Shown piece after piece: positions 1-9,540 of a DNA stretch of 64,000 nt (positions are counted from its first letter, which is position 1; the number at the start of each line of letters is the position of its first letter). Below the pieces are notes generated by a model. That model did no database searches and was not told the DNA's origin. It saw only the letters and a list, made by a program, of their open reading frames with translations. The stretch covers positions 1 to 64,000 of the forward strand of contig CAVTFQ010000013.1 in the NCBI GenBank assembly GCA_963734055.1, in the 5' to 3' direction. The stretch comes from CAIWHR01 sp963734055. GTDB lineage: Bacteria > Pseudomonadota > Gammaproteobacteria > Burkholderiales > Casimicrobiaceae. The position numbers and the translations under genes are program-made.

Positions 1-188
1 GGCTGCATCTACTCAACCACTGTTCAAGGTGCGCACGGCAAAGTTGTTCGCTGCAAGTTGTGCACTGCAACTTGACACCGGTTGGAAATGATCCTAGCGT
101 AAGTTCGGCGTCGCCCAGAACGAGTACTGAGCCTTCCCGGGGGAGCACACTACAGAGGCTAATCCCCGATGGACGATCGCTGGTTCTG

Positions 189-238
189 TCCACGCGATTC
201 CGTAGCCAATACCCTCCACGCGATTCCGTAGCCATACC
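189..238. repeat. Tandem 25/24-bp direct repeat upstream of the first gene
   Basis: Two adjacent copies of a unit beginning TCCACGCGATTCCGTAGCC lie at 189-213 and 215-238; the second lacks one A. They end about 35 bp before the start codon at 274, so they could be a regulator-binding site or a simple slippage duplication. Nothing else recognisable is seen in 1-273. Confidence 0.6.
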
Positions 239-273
239 CACATGGAGTCCTACACGACGCATGGGAGGGGCAT

Positions 274-2249
274 ATGGCTTGGCTAGGTCGAAAGAAGCTC
301 GCATTCATTCCGTTGTCTCGGACAAACATCCAGCCGCCGGATGTCATACCGCCAGACTGGCCCGGTCAGATTATGCAACGACTGTTTTTCGACCCGGCCA
401 CAGACCCGACAACCGGCCTCCCGATACCCGGCACCGACCGATCCGTCCGCGCCTATTTCCACACTGTATCTTCCGGACTGGCGGATCTCGATGTCGTCGT
501 GCTGCCTCCACAAACCATCCCGGAACAGGACGTCCCGCCCGACGCTCTCGAGGCGACAATGGGCGCCCAACTGAGATCCGATGGCTTTGTCGGCGCAGCG
601 ATCGTGATGCTCGGTGGGCCCGGCGCGGGTTCGACTGTTTCAGTTGGGAATTTCGGTTGGTCTCGATTCGTCATGGCCGAGGGTCTCGGTGTCTGGGTGG
701 GCGAACTCCTGCACCAAGGTAACTTGTGCGATCTTCGTGACCTGTTTGTTAACGCTGGGAACTATCCGGCCGACGAGAACATGGGTCCCTTTGACCAGGA
801 GGCTGGCTATCAAGCCACTCATCTCTCGGCCTGGACGAAGCGGGCCGTCGGATGGCTGGATCCTTCGACCGTTGCGCTGCATCCCGGTGGCGTAGCTGAA
901 TATATCCTGCACTCGGTCAGCCTCATTCAACCGCCCCCGACCGGAAGAATAGCCGCTGTCCAGATCGGCACGAAGGTGCCATACCTCATGGTCGAAGCAC
1001 GCCTAAAGGCCGACCAATTTGATTTCAATATTCCTAACGAAGGCGTGATCGTCTACCGAGTCCAGATAACAGATTCATCGGTGGAAGCGCAGGATGCAAC
1101 CATTCCCCTTGCGCTGATCACGAAAACCGCGCTGACGTCAGGACAATCGATCACGACAGACGGCGCAACGATTGATGTTGGCGGCGCCGTGCTGGGGGGC
1201 GGATTCTCCGTACTCGTCACTACACCCGAGCCAGGGCAGTCGCCATGGACTACCGTCGCGGAGGGACGCAGCACACCCGGCGCGCCTGTCACGGCAGTGC
1301 TGTCCGGTCAGAATCGCATCGCATTGTTCTTAGCCGACCCCAATGGCGGGATCTACACAATCTCGGGCTTTGGGGAGAGTTGGGGACAATGGAAAACCGT
1401 CGCGGAGGGACGCAGCACACCCGGCGGCCACGTCACGGCAGTGCTGACCGGTCAGAATCGCATCGCATTGTTCTTAGCCGACCCCAATGGCGGGATCTAC
1501 ACAATCTCGGGCTTTGGGGAGAGTTGGGGACAATGGAAAACCGTCGCGGAGGGACGCAGCACACCCGGCGCGCCATGTCACGGCAGTGCTGACCGGTCAG
1601 AATCGCATCGCATTGTTCTTAGCCGACCCCAATGGCGGGATCTACACAATCTCGGGCTTTGGGGAGAGTTGGGGACAATGGAAAACCGTCGCGGAGGGAC
1701 GCAGCACACCCGGCGCGCCACGTCACGGCAGTGCTGACCGGTCAGAATCGCATCGCATTGTTCTTAGCCGACCCCAATGGCGGGATCTACACAATCTCGG
1801 GCTTTGGGGAGAGTTGGGGACAATGGAAAACCGTCGCGGAGGGACGCAGCACACCCGGCGCGCCTGTCACGGCAGTGCTGACCGGTCAGAATCGCATCGC
1901 ATTGTTCTTAGCCGACCCCAATGGCGGGATCTACACAATCTCGGGCTTTGGGGAGAGTTGGGGACAATGGAAAACCGTCGCGGAGGGACGCAGCACACCC
2001 GGCGGCCACGTCACGGCAGTGCTGTCCGGTCAGAATCGCATCGCATTGTTCTTAGCCGACCCCAATGGCGGGATCTACACAATCTCGGGCTTTGGGGAGA
2101 GTTGGGGACAATGGAAAACCGTCGCGGAGGGACGCAGCACACCCGGCGGCCACGTCACGGCAGTGCTGACCGGTCAGAATCGCATCGCATTGTTCTTAGC
2201 CGACCCCAATGGCGGGATCTACACAAGCACCAAGCTTTTGCTATCGTGA
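274..2249 (+). pseudogene. M6-protease-like protein with tandem propeller-type repeats, two frameshifts
   Basis: The ATG at 274 follows a GGGAGGGG ribosome site. Residues 1 to about 325 resemble the M6/immune-inhibitor-A protease class in overall shape, including a YLMVEARLK segment and a later NEGVIVYRV strand. The region where HExxH should be reads GVWVGELLHQ, so the zinc site looks lost. From 1252 the gene is seven 144/145-nt repeats, each coding about 48 residues (core NRIALFLADPNGGIY), similar to lectin-like beta-propeller blades. Copies 3 and 4 each carry one extra base at the GAP/GGH junction. The reading frame therefore moves from frame 1 (ends 1737) to frame 2 and then to the frame that stops at 2249. 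Undisrupted it would be about 658 aa. The last blade is cut short. It may be a true pseudogene, a phase-variable gene, or a repeat assembly error. Confidence 0.6.
1252..2225 (+). repeat. Seven near-identical 144/145-nt tandem repeats
   Basis: Unit starts are at 1252, 1396, 1540, 1685, 1830, 1974 and 2118. Units are almost identical in DNA. They differ mainly at one junction: GGCGCGCCTGTCACGG, GGCGGCCACGTCACGG, or 17-nt forms (GGCGCGCCATGTCACGG, GGCGCGCCACGTCACGG) that look like hybrids of the first two. The hybrids add one base and cause the frameshifts. Near identity points to recent amplification or gene conversion. The unit is coding and contiguous, so this is not a CRISPR array. Confidence 0.9.
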
Positions 2250-2955
2250 AAGCAGTAGGGAAAGTTCTCACCGAGTCTAACTAGACAGCGGACTGAACGT
2301 GCTGGCTCTTGACGCGAGTGGCGGGACATAAATTCCAACAACTTTGCGGCTGCGTCATGGATCCAATTTCGATCTTAGCTGGCGTAATTCAACGTGCGGC
2401 GACTTGGTCGAAACACTCCGTAAGCGGCTCGCCGCCGGCTGGTCATGCAGCCCAGACGGCGACACGGAGGAATTTGCCAGCAGCCAGCCGCCTGGAGCGT
2501 CAAGGGGCGCAGCTGGTCACGCGCCCACAAACGTCCGCTCTCGACCAAGGCGTATGACTGGAGTGGGTCGAGAGCCGCAGTTCAGTTGACTCGATCGAGC
2601 GGCGGTTCAATGGCGCATAGCTGCCGTTTAAGGACGAAGTTCCGGTGTAGATCGTGGAGCCGCCGCTCAGCGCCGGGGGAGCGGTTGATCGTAGACGACC
2701 CGCTGCAGTCCCTCGATTCTGCACAAAGCCGCCGTTCGCCGACGGGTAGGCGGACCTTCGACTCCGTAGACCATAAGCCCGGAAATCGCACACTAAAAGC
2801 CAAACTCAGCTCGACCGGATTCCGGTTGTGTTCCGCGTTGAAACCGATGTCCATACAGTTGAACGCGCGGCACGGTGTCGGGCTCGATGCAGCCTTGCGC
2901 ACGGACCAGGCGCTCGCTCATCTTCACCGCCTGAACCGCATGTGGCCGATGACTA
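2250..2955. other. 706-bp stretch without a convincing gene
   Basis: Several short open frames occur on both strands but none has a good ribosome site, a recognisable domain or consistent codon use. Together with the abrupt end of the preceding repeat gene at 2225-2249, this suggests a rearranged or decayed region. Confidence 0.5.
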
Positions 2956-3441
2956 TCAGAGCTTGTAGCCGATCTGGCGTAGCAGGTTCTTGCGCCACGC
3001 GATGTCGTCGTCGCCCTCGATGCCCTTGGGAGGAAAGCCGTCCACCACGCCCAAAATTCCGCGCCCCTGCTGCGTCTCGGCGAGAATGACTTCCGTCGGA
3101 TTGGCGGTGGCGCAGAAGACGTGGCACACCTCCGGAACCATCTTGATGGTGTTAAGCACGTTCACCGGATAGAAACCATCGCCGAGAAAAATGATGAAGC
3201 AATGCCCGGCAGCAAGGTTCTTCGTGTTCTTTTGCGCGAGCTCCACCAGCGCCGGGTCGGTGCCCGACCAGCGCACCAGGCATTGGCCCGAGGCTTCGCA
3301 GAAAGCCAGGCCAAACTTGATGCCCGGAACGCATGTCACCAGCGCTTCGTGAAGGTCCTCGACGGACTTGATGAAATGCGTCTGACCGAGGATGAAGTTG
3401 GTCGCTTCAGGCTTGTCGATCGCTACCGTGACCAGTTGCAT
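2956..3441 (-). CDS. Adenosine-specific kinase family protein (DUF355)
   Basis: A 161-aa protein that I recognise as the small adenosine-specific kinase family (PF04008). The family is characterised mainly from archaeal structures and is proposed to phosphorylate adenosine; its role in bacteria is not well established. The length matches the family's usual single domain of about 160 residues, and conserved-looking stretches include FGLAFCEASG, HCFIIFLGDGFYPVNVL and a C-terminal GILGVVDG. The start is fixed by GAGGAGGGG just upstream of the ATG. It stands alone, reading away from the oxidoreductase gene to its right. Family assignment is fairly sure; the physiological substrate is not shown by the sequence. 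Confidence 0.75.
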   Translation of the reverse strand: MQLVTVAIDKPEATNFILGQTHFIKSVEDLHEALVTCVPGIKFGLAFCEASGQCLVRWSGTDPALVELAQKNTKNLAAGHCFIIFLGDGFYPVNVLNTIKMVPEVCHVFCATANPTEVILAETQQGRGILGVVDGFPPKGIEGDDDIAWRKNLLRQIGYKL

Positions 3442-3559
3442 CTCAAACCCCTCCTCGCAGCACCAGAATAATTGCCGGGGCGCCGGCTCGGCGCAGACGT
3501 CTTACGAAGCGTGCGCCGGTTGACGCGGCGCTTGCACCCAGCCCTGCGCCGGCAAGTTA

Positions 3560-4222
3560 TTAGCGGTCCGCGTACCGCTTCGCCGCCGCGAGGTCTTTGC
3601 GCAACTCCTCCGCCGTGCGCCGCGGACCGTAGCCAGGCGTATCGCGCTGGATGCGCCAGCCTTCCTTCAGCGGCCCCGCGTCCACGGTGTCGAAGCCGAA
3701 CTCGTCGAGCAGACGGGTGACCGTGGTCTTGGCCCCCTGATCGTCGCCGGCGATGACCAGCGCACGGCGATTCTTGGTGCCCGCAGGCTGCCCGTCGGTC
3801 GTGAGCGCAGCAGCGTAGATATGGTTGAAACCTTTGACGACCTTCGAGGTCGGCAGGTGCGCCTGCAGGAGCTCGGAGGTCGTGGTCGACTCATTGTCGA
3901 GTTCGGCGATATGGCCGTCACGTTCGGGGTAGTAGTTGTTCGTGTCGATCACGATCTTGCCCGCCAGCGCCTCGACCGGAACGGCCCGGTAGTTCTTCAG
4001 CGGCACCGTGACCACGACGATATCTCCGGACTTCGCCGCGTCGACGGGTGTCGCCGCGCGCGCTTTCGGTCCGAGTTCGGCGACGAGCGCTGACAAGCTC
4101 TCCGGCCCGCGCGAGTTGCTGATCACGACGTTGTAGCTGTTTTTCACCGCGAGCCGGGCGATCTGGCCTCCGATGTGCCCGGCACCGATGAGTCCGATCG
4201 TCTTGATGACCTTATCGTTCAC
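3560..4222 (-). CDS. NADP-dependent F420 reductase-like oxidoreductase
   Basis: A 220-aa Rossmann protein starting at a GTG (4222) preceded by AAAGGAAG; an in-frame upstream extension to 4273 lacks a ribosome site. The N-terminus has the dinucleotide-binding fingerprint GLIGAGHIGGQIA (about residues 9-21), then strand IVVVTVPL and the segment VIDTNNYYPERDG. This pattern fits the NADP oxidoreductase, coenzyme-F420-dependent family (COG2085). In proteobacteria without F420 these proteins are usually annotated only as NAD(P)-binding oxidoreductases, so the electron partner is unknown. It is a single-gene unit with a 455-bp gap upstream. Confidence 0.75.
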   Translation of the reverse strand: MNDKVIKTIGLIGAGHIGGQIARLAVKNSYNVVISNSRGPESLSALVAELGPKARAATPVDAAKSGDIVVVTVPLKNYRAVPVEALAGKIVIDTNNYYPERDGHIAELDNESTTTSELLQAHLPTSKVVKGFNHIYAAALTTDGQPAGTKNRRALVIAGDDQGAKTTVTRLLDEFGFDTVDAGPLKEGWRIQRDTPGYGPRRTAEELRKDLAAAKRYADR

Positions 4223-4599
4223 AGCAATCTTCCTTTCGTTTGCCCTTTGGAACCCGCGACCAAGTATGCACACCAGGTCTTTTGAAGCTTTGCGCCTTCC
4301 AGGGTCGCCATGAATGGAGGCTGCAACGCTACCTGATATCGATCAGTCGCGGTCGGGACGATGTATACCATTCTCGGCCTCCATCGCGACCGTCACCGGA
4401 GTTAGGTGCAGCTTCAGAGCGCATGGGCTCGAAGAAACCGCGGATCAACTCGGGAACAAATCGTCAAGCCGGTATCGGTGCGTCGATCACTGGAGATGAG
4501 GTTTTGCACAATGCTTGTCTTTCGAAACAATCCTGATTACTAGATACCCCTGGGCCAGTGCATCGCTCTGGAACAAAGGTGTTGGGAGTAGAAAAGAAA
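4223..4599. other. Non-coding stretch between two minus-strand genes
   Basis: No open frame here has a ribosome site or recognisable domain. It must hold the promoter of the oxidoreductase gene ending at 3560; no clear sigma-70 boxes were picked out. Its right edge is the terminator at 4600-4622. Confidence 0.4.
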
Positions 4600-4622
4600 T
4601 GGCCCGGTTGAGGGCCGGGCCA
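4600..4622 (-). terminator. Intrinsic terminator of the monooxygenase-like gene
   Basis: An 8-bp perfect stem (TGGCCCGG / CCGGGCCA) with a 7-nt loop is followed, on the minus strand, by TTTCTTTTCT. It lies 55 bp past the stop codon of the gene at 4678-4998 and points the right way. Confidence 0.75.
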
Positions 4623-4677
4623 CTGCCAACGGAAGAAGCAAGTGGCTTCGCCCCGTTAATTTGCGCTTCGAGTTGCT

Positions 4678-4998
4678 TTAGGCCGTCGCAGCAGCAGCGA
4701 TCTTGTGGAAAGTGGAGTTGGCAACCTCGTAGGTTTCAACCCGCGGCGTTCCTTCAACCACCTTCTCCAGGATCTTGGTCACTTCAGCGTAGTGCGCGCG
4801 GTCATAGGTGTCGGCGTTCTGCTTGTTGTCCCATAGGCTCAGACCAAATGCTTCGGTTCCGCCTGGGGCAACGAACGTGATCTCATCCCGGAAGCCGCCT
4901 TGCTTTCGAAGCATCGGGATGACGTCCTTTTCGAGCCGCTGAGTAAATTCGACCGTGCTATTGGGCTTCAACTTCATGGATACGCGACGTGCATACAT
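4678..4998 (-). CDS. Antibiotic biosynthesis monooxygenase (ABM)-like small protein
   Basis: A 106-aa protein with the size and alternating strand-helix pattern of dimeric alpha+beta-barrel (ABM-type) proteins. Features include FTQRLEKDVIPMLRKQGGF, a strand ITFVAPGG and a C-terminal ILEKVVEGTPRVETYEV. The start at 4998 is chosen because AAGGAGATTCTT directly precedes it; an in-frame ATG at 5046 has no such site. ABM-fold proteins include quinol monooxygenases, haem-degrading enzymes and many of unknown role, and nothing here tells which. A clear terminator follows. It diverges from the XRE regulator gene to its right, which might control it. Confidence 0.65.
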   Translation of the reverse strand: MYARRVSMKLKPNSTVEFTQRLEKDVIPMLRKQGGFRDEITFVAPGGTEAFGLSLWDNKQNADTYDRAHYAEVTKILEKVVEGTPRVETYEVANSTFHKIAAAATA

Positions 4999-5174
4999 AA
5001 GAATCTCCTTGGTTGTCATGGCCAAGGGGGTACTGCGAATAACCATCGCCAGTTAACAATACCGGAGAACTCCCTCAGTCGTTAACTAGAATAGGTGAAG
5101 TGACTTGACATGTCAAGCATTATCTTGGACTATCCACCTGGCTTAAGCAACAGCGGTTAATCGGGAGCGTCTGT

Positions 5175-6029
5175 ATGGATGTCTGCTTGGTCATCAAGCA
5201 ACGGCTGGAGCAATTAGGCTTGGAGCAGAAGGACTTGGCGGCAGGCGCCGAAGTCACCGAGTCCTATATCTCGCAACTGCTGACACGGAAGAAATTGCCC
5301 CCCGCGCCCGATCGAACAGACATCTACGAGAAGATGGGCAAGGTTCTCAAGCTGTCGAGTGGCAAGCTGGCGAGGCTGGCCGAGTTACAGCGAAGGGACG
5401 AATTGAAGAGAAATTTCGAGGACCCACCGGCGCCCTTGTTTCACGAGGTTCGGGAGTTGGTACTTCGGAAGTGTGCGCCCGAAAGACGGCAAGAGATACG
5501 AGCGATCTTCGAGAAGCAGGCTTTTGGCGAACTCGAACGCCTCGTCACACAGAAGCTTTTGGACGTAATCAAGCGCGTCGCCAGAGAGGAATTGAAAAGT
5601 GAAGAGTGGCTTCGCTCGGTGGCTCAGCTCAGCGGTCGAAGCTATAAGCAGATGCGGGTCGTGATCCTCGAGTTTCTCGACACCGACGTCTTTCACGTGT
5701 CATTGGAGAACTGCGTTTCCTTCCTGGATCCGCTGATCGAGTCCTGGGATATCGATCTGTCGGACTTCGCTATGCAAGTTGTGCTCAACCGAAGATTGGT
5801 GGCAGGGCATTCGAGGCGATTTGAGTTTGTGGAAACGGAACCCGACGAACCCGACGGGGGCGGCCTAGGGCTCACCGAATTTCTTGAAGATGCTGCACTC
5901 AGCGGCAATGCGACTCAGGAGGAAATCGAATTTCTGAAACGGTTGAGGGTCAAGGGAAAGCGACCAACGCCGCTCTACTACTATCGGGAATTGCAGAACC
6001 TCAGGGATCCGCTGCATTTCGCGCTGTAG
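5175..6029 (+). CDS. XRE-type helix-turn-helix regulator with a long C-terminal domain
   Basis: A 284-aa protein with an N-terminal Cro/C1-type HTH (about residues 5-62: LGLEQKDLAAGAEV, ESYISQLLTRKK). This is followed by about 220 residues that I do not recognise, rich in helices and charged residues, with an acidic linker (ETEPDEPDGGG). The short GGGAG site upstream supports the ATG at 5175. The long non-DNA-binding part suggests a sensor or protein-protein role rather than a simple phage-type repressor. It is divergent from the ABM-like gene. No phage genes are nearby. Confidence 0.7.
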   Translation: MDVCLVIKQRLEQLGLEQKDLAAGAEVTESYISQLLTRKKLPPAPDRTDIYEKMGKVLKLSSGKLARLAELQRRDELKRNFEDPPAPLFHEVRELVLRKCAPERRQEIRAIFEKQAFGELERLVTQKLLDVIKRVAREELKSEEWLRSVAQLSGRSYKQMRVVILEFLDTDVFHVSLENCVSFLDPLIESWDIDLSDFAMQVVLNRRLVAGHSRRFEFVETEPDEPDGGGLGLTEFLEDAALSGNATQEEIEFLKRLRVKGKRPTPLYYYRELQNLRDPLHFAL

Positions 6030-6247
6030 CGGGGCGCACGGTGGACAGTGGCAGGCTGCTATAGACCGCAGCTCGCCACGATCGGAGTTGGGCCGACAGC
6101 GGTCCTTCCGGTCTCGCTCTGATTGCTGCCTACAGCAAATTCGGAAGCCCAAGAAAAAGCCCCAGTCGTATCCGGTGGCTATAATCGCGCCCGGCAGACA
6201 ACCCACGGTGCTGACATGGCACGTCTCGCGGCATGGGTGGCGCAAGG

Positions 6248-6475
6248 TCAGTCAACGATCTCGTCGCGTTCCTGCGTGTCGGCCATGAACTCAGCAATCG
6301 ACATCTCGCCCTCCGCCACATCGTAAACGGGCCCGGAACGCCGAAATCCCTGCATCTTCCAATTGCCGCCTTGGATTCGTGACGGATCGTGTACGACATC
6401 CAGAGCATAGAGATTGCCATGCGCCGCCCGCAACGCCATATCCTGATTGATTTCCCTCAGCAACGTGTGTTTCAT
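6248..6475 (-). CDS. Small hypothetical protein, 75 aa
   Basis: It starts MKHTLLREINQDMALRAAHG and ends with an acidic ADTQERDEIVD tail. The frame stays open well upstream, but the ATG at 6475 has a modest GAGTGACGATC site and the upstream part looks non-coding. There is no signal peptide, membrane segment or known motif. Composition (Arg, Asp, aromatic residues) is typical of a soluble small protein. It lies downstream of, and on the same strand as, the aminotransferase, across a 468-bp gap. Confidence 0.5.
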   Translation of the reverse strand: MKHTLLREINQDMALRAAHGNLYALDVVHDPSRIQGGNWKMQGFRRSGPVYDVAEGEMSIAEFMADTQERDEIVD

Positions 6476-6943
6476 GATCGTCACTCGTCCCAAATCATGT
6501 CCGTAAAATGTCGCAAATCGACAATGACATAGTGGGCGCCAACCGGCATTGTTTGTCTGTGCGGGAACGTACACAGGTGGCTCGGCGGCGCAAAGAAAAA
6601 GCCCCGCTGGGGTCCGGCGCCCCCGCGTCCAGCGGTCCGCCGGCGCGAGACCCGCGCTGAAGGTGGTCGAGCAGTATCTGGTCTCGGTTAAGAAATACCC
6701 GAGCCATCCGCACCAAACATCACCCAATTCCGGGCAGGAGGTGCCTAATCGGTCGCGGCACACTGCGCTCCTGGGCCCCACTGAGCCGCGTGACGCAATG
6801 ACCGCTTTCCGGAAATCTGGGCCGCGACGTTGGTCGTCCGGAGTTGGCCGGGACCGGCCCGTCGTCAAAGCCGGCCTTCGACACGAAGGAGGGCCGTTGC
6901 GGCTCACGAAAGGCGGGCGGGCCGCCCGTAGGGGGCTTCGCGC
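6476..6943. other. 468-bp intergenic stretch
   Basis: No supported gene. At 6590-6613 the minus strand reads a short GC hairpin (CCCCAGCGGGG) followed by CTTTTTCTTTG, which could terminate the aminotransferase transcript. The stem is only about 4-5 bp, so this is tentative. Confidence 0.4.
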
Positions 6944-8116
6944 TTAACCGCTCCCGGCAAAGACCGGCAAAGCGCGCGCCACCATTTGGTCGGAGGCGGT
7001 AAGGCAAATACGGAAATAGTCGGGACTGCCCATGATGCTGCCTGGCAGGACGAAGACGCCGCGATCGGCAAGCGCATTCCACTGTCGCTCGCTATCGCCT
7101 TCGACCCATCGGACCCAAAGATAGAACGTTCCCTCCGGCGGCAGCACGCCGTAACCCGCCTTCGACAGTACTTCGCTCAACGCGTCGCGACGGCGGGAAA
7201 GGGCAGGGACGTCGATGGACAGACGATCCAGGTGCGCCACGGCGTACTGCATGACCGCATTGGGAAAGCACCAACCCAGTGCCATCTGCGTAGCGGTCAG
7301 GGCGTCGCGCAGCGTTTGCCGGTCGGCGGCGGGCATCGTCGGCGAGATCGCCAGATAGCCGAGGCGCTGTCCCGGCGCGAGCAGTACCTTGCCGAAACTG
7401 TAGGAGATAAGCGTCCACGGGTAGACCGCGGCGGGACTCACGAAGCCGCGGCCATCGAAGCGCAGGCGGCGATAGGGCTCATCGGACAGCAGGAAGATAC
7501 GGCGGCCGTTCCGCCTGGAAGCACGCTCGAGCCGGTCGGCGAGCGCGGTCAGAACCTCGTGTTCGTAGATGCGGCCGGTCGGGTTGTGCGGCGTATTGAC
7601 GATCACGAGCCGCGTTCGCGGCCCGATGGCCGCATCGATCGCCTCAAGGTCGAGGTCGAAGCGCGGCTTCCGCAGCGGGACCTTTCGCGGCACGGCGTCC
7701 GCGGCGAGCAGCATCGGCTCGTAGCAGAACCAGGCGGGCTCGGAGTAGATTGCCTCGTCGCCGGCATCGAGCACGAGGTGAAAGGCTACGGAGATAGCAG
7801 CGAAGGCGCCGGCGGTGAGCGCGAGGTCGGGCGGTTCGAACGGCAGGCCGATCTCCTTGCCCACTGCGTCGGCCAGGTAGGCACGGGGCGCCTCCTCGCT
7901 AGTCTTGTAGGCGAACCAATCCTTGTTCTGCGGCAGGGCCGCTTCCCGGATCGCCGCGACTAGGCCCGGGAGAGGCATTTCATGCGGATTGCCGAACGTG
8001 AAGTCCGAGATGCCGGCGTCCTCGCGGCGCTCCGCGTAACGCGATTTGAAGAAGAACTCCGCCACAGCGTCGAACGCGCTGCTCGCCGCGGCACTACGGC
8101 GCGAGATGGCCGGCAA
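6944..8116 (-). CDS. PLP-dependent aminotransferase, class I/II
   Basis: A 390-aa fold-type I aminotransferase. The start is a TTG at 8116, supported by GGAGG seven bases upstream; no ATG is available. Landmarks in order are FTFGNPHEMPLPG, the substrate and cofactor segment NTPHNPTGRIY, the PLP-phosphate region LLSDEPYRRLRFDG, and the Schiff-base lysine in SYSFGKVLLAPGQRLGY. The C-terminus has FYLWVRW and the carboxylate-binding region DYFRICLT. The amino donor cannot be told from sequence. It follows a YiaK-type dehydrogenase on the same strand 181 bp upstream, so the two may act on one 2-oxoacid pathway. Confidence 0.85.
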   Translation of the reverse strand: MPAISRRSAAASSAFDAVAEFFFKSRYAERREDAGISDFTFGNPHEMPLPGLVAAIREAALPQNKDWFAYKTSEEAPRAYLADAVGKEIGLPFEPPDLALTAGAFAAISVAFHLVLDAGDEAIYSEPAWFCYEPMLLAADAVPRKVPLRKPRFDLDLEAIDAAIGPRTRLVIVNTPHNPTGRIYEHEVLTALADRLERASRRNGRRIFLLSDEPYRRLRFDGRGFVSPAAVYPWTLISYSFGKVLLAPGQRLGYLAISPTMPAADRQTLRDALTATQMALGWCFPNAVMQYAVAHLDRLSIDVPALSRRRDALSEVLSKAGYGVLPPEGTFYLWVRWVEGDSERQWNALADRGVFVLPGSIMGSPDYFRICLTASDQMVARALPVFAGSG

Positions 8117-8297
8117 GATTCGGCCTCCGATCAGTTTGCCAAACGGGCTCGGTTATCGATCGCAAGATTTTGAGCGCTTGCCCGACCATGTCCGAGGAAA
8201 TGCCGACGGGCCGCGGTGTCGTCTCGCCATGGCATTCGGAGGACAAGGCGCCGCGCGGCGCGACAGATGCGGAATGGTACGGGCTTATGAGGCGGAG

Positions 8298-9320
8298 TCA
8301 ATCGGTGCGCCCGGCCAAGGCAAGTACTTCCGCCCATACGCCGTCATCGACGACGATACCGCGAGCCTGCTGCTCGGTGCGGGTGCGCAATTGCGACTCG
8401 CCCGGGTATCTCACTTCGGTGGCGTCCTCCGCCGGCGCAGACGATGTCACGTAGTCGACAACGCCGTCGGCAACACGGTCCGCAAACTCCGGTCCGCCGA
8501 GTTGCCGGGGGTCGATCGCAATGAATACCTGGGAACAGCCACCGCAGCTGCCGCGTGCCACCTTGTCGATATCGTAGGTCGCGATGCCTTCAGAGAGAAC
8601 CGCTGCCAGCGTGTCGAGCATGATCGCGAAACCCGACCCCTTCCAGTAGCCGATGGGCAGAATGCGCATCGACTGCTCGATAAGCCCCGGTTCGACCGTG
8701 AGGTGACCGTCGTTGTCGAAACCGCCGGGGTAAGGCAGTTGTGCGCCCTTGAGGCGCGTCACCTGCAGCTTGCCATAGGAGTACTGCGACATCGCCATGT
8801 CAAGCACGAGATGGCCTTTCGCGCGGGGAACGGCCATGACGAACGGGTTGTTGCCCAGGCGCGTATTGCGTCCTCCCCAGGCCGGCATGCAAGACTCGGT
8901 GTTGGTCCAGGCGATGGCGATGAATCCCCGCTCCGCTGCCCGCCAGCCGTAGGTTCCTCCGCGCATCCAGTGCGTGGTGTTGCGCAGCGTGACGATGCCA
9001 ATGCCATTCTCCGTCGCGATCTCCTGCGCCCGGTCGATCGAGTGCAGGGCGTTCAGGATTCCGGGGCCGAACTGACCGTCGAAGACTTCGATCGCTCCCA
9101 GGCGCTTCACCGGGTTGGGTTTGCCCTCGAGATTGATCCAGCCGCGACGGACGTAGTCGACGAACCGCGCCACGCGGTTGATGCCGTGTGAGGTGATGCC
9201 GTCGCAACTCGACTCGGTGTGCACGCGCGCGCAGACTCGCGCGTCGTTCTCATTCATTCCCGCGTTGCGGAAGGCCTCGAAAACGACTCGATTCATCAGA
9301 TCGAAGGGGATGCGCGTCAT
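8298..9320 (-). CDS. yiaK: Malate/lactate dehydrogenase family oxidoreductase, YiaK-like
   Basis: A 340-aa NAD(P)H-dependent enzyme of the Ldh2/YiaK family, whose E. coli member reduces 2,3-diketo-L-gulonate. Visible family marks are SSCDGITSHGINRVARFVDYV, with the conserved SHG histidine, then NTTHWMRGGTYGWRAAE, TNTESCMPAWGG and GNNPFVMAVP. The length (about 330-340) is normal, and the ATG at 9320 is the only sensible start. The family also contains malate, ureidoglycolate and delta-1-piperideine-2-carboxylate reductases, so the substrate is uncertain; the YiaK subgroup fits best from memory. It probably forms a transcript with the downstream aminotransferase. Confidence 0.8.
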   Translation of the reverse strand: MTRIPFDLMNRVVFEAFRNAGMNENDARVCARVHTESSCDGITSHGINRVARFVDYVRRGWINLEGKPNPVKRLGAIEVFDGQFGPGILNALHSIDRAQEIATENGIGIVTLRNTTHWMRGGTYGWRAAERGFIAIAWTNTESCMPAWGGRNTRLGNNPFVMAVPRAKGHLVLDMAMSQYSYGKLQVTRLKGAQLPYPGGFDNDGHLTVEPGLIEQSMRILPIGYWKGSGFAIMLDTLAAVLSEGIATYDIDKVARGSCGGCSQVFIAIDPRQLGGPEFADRVADGVVDYVTSSAPAEDATEVRYPGESQLRTRTEQQARGIVVDDGVWAEVLALAGRTD

Positions 9321-9540
9321 GGGATACCGCTAGAGTCAGGCGTTGAACTCCGGGAGGGTCGGCCTCGCATCAGCCCCCTGTGGGACTCGCCCTACGGCCG
9401 AATAGGACTGGCGCCGATGGTGCTTGCGCGAGGGTTGTGCAAATTAATTGGGTTCGTGTTCCGGGCTCGGGATCGTGTTCCGGGCTCGCGGCGCGACGGT
9501 GAATTTCAGGGAGGCCGGGACTCTGTCAAAGGAGGTCATT

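Noticed and set aside
1252..2225. Possible CRISPR array
   Set aside because: Units are 144/145 nt, contiguous, with no unique spacers, and code a repeated protein blade.
2445..3089. 214-aa plus-strand frame
   Set aside because: Overlaps the real DUF355 gene on the other strand and has no recognisable sequence.
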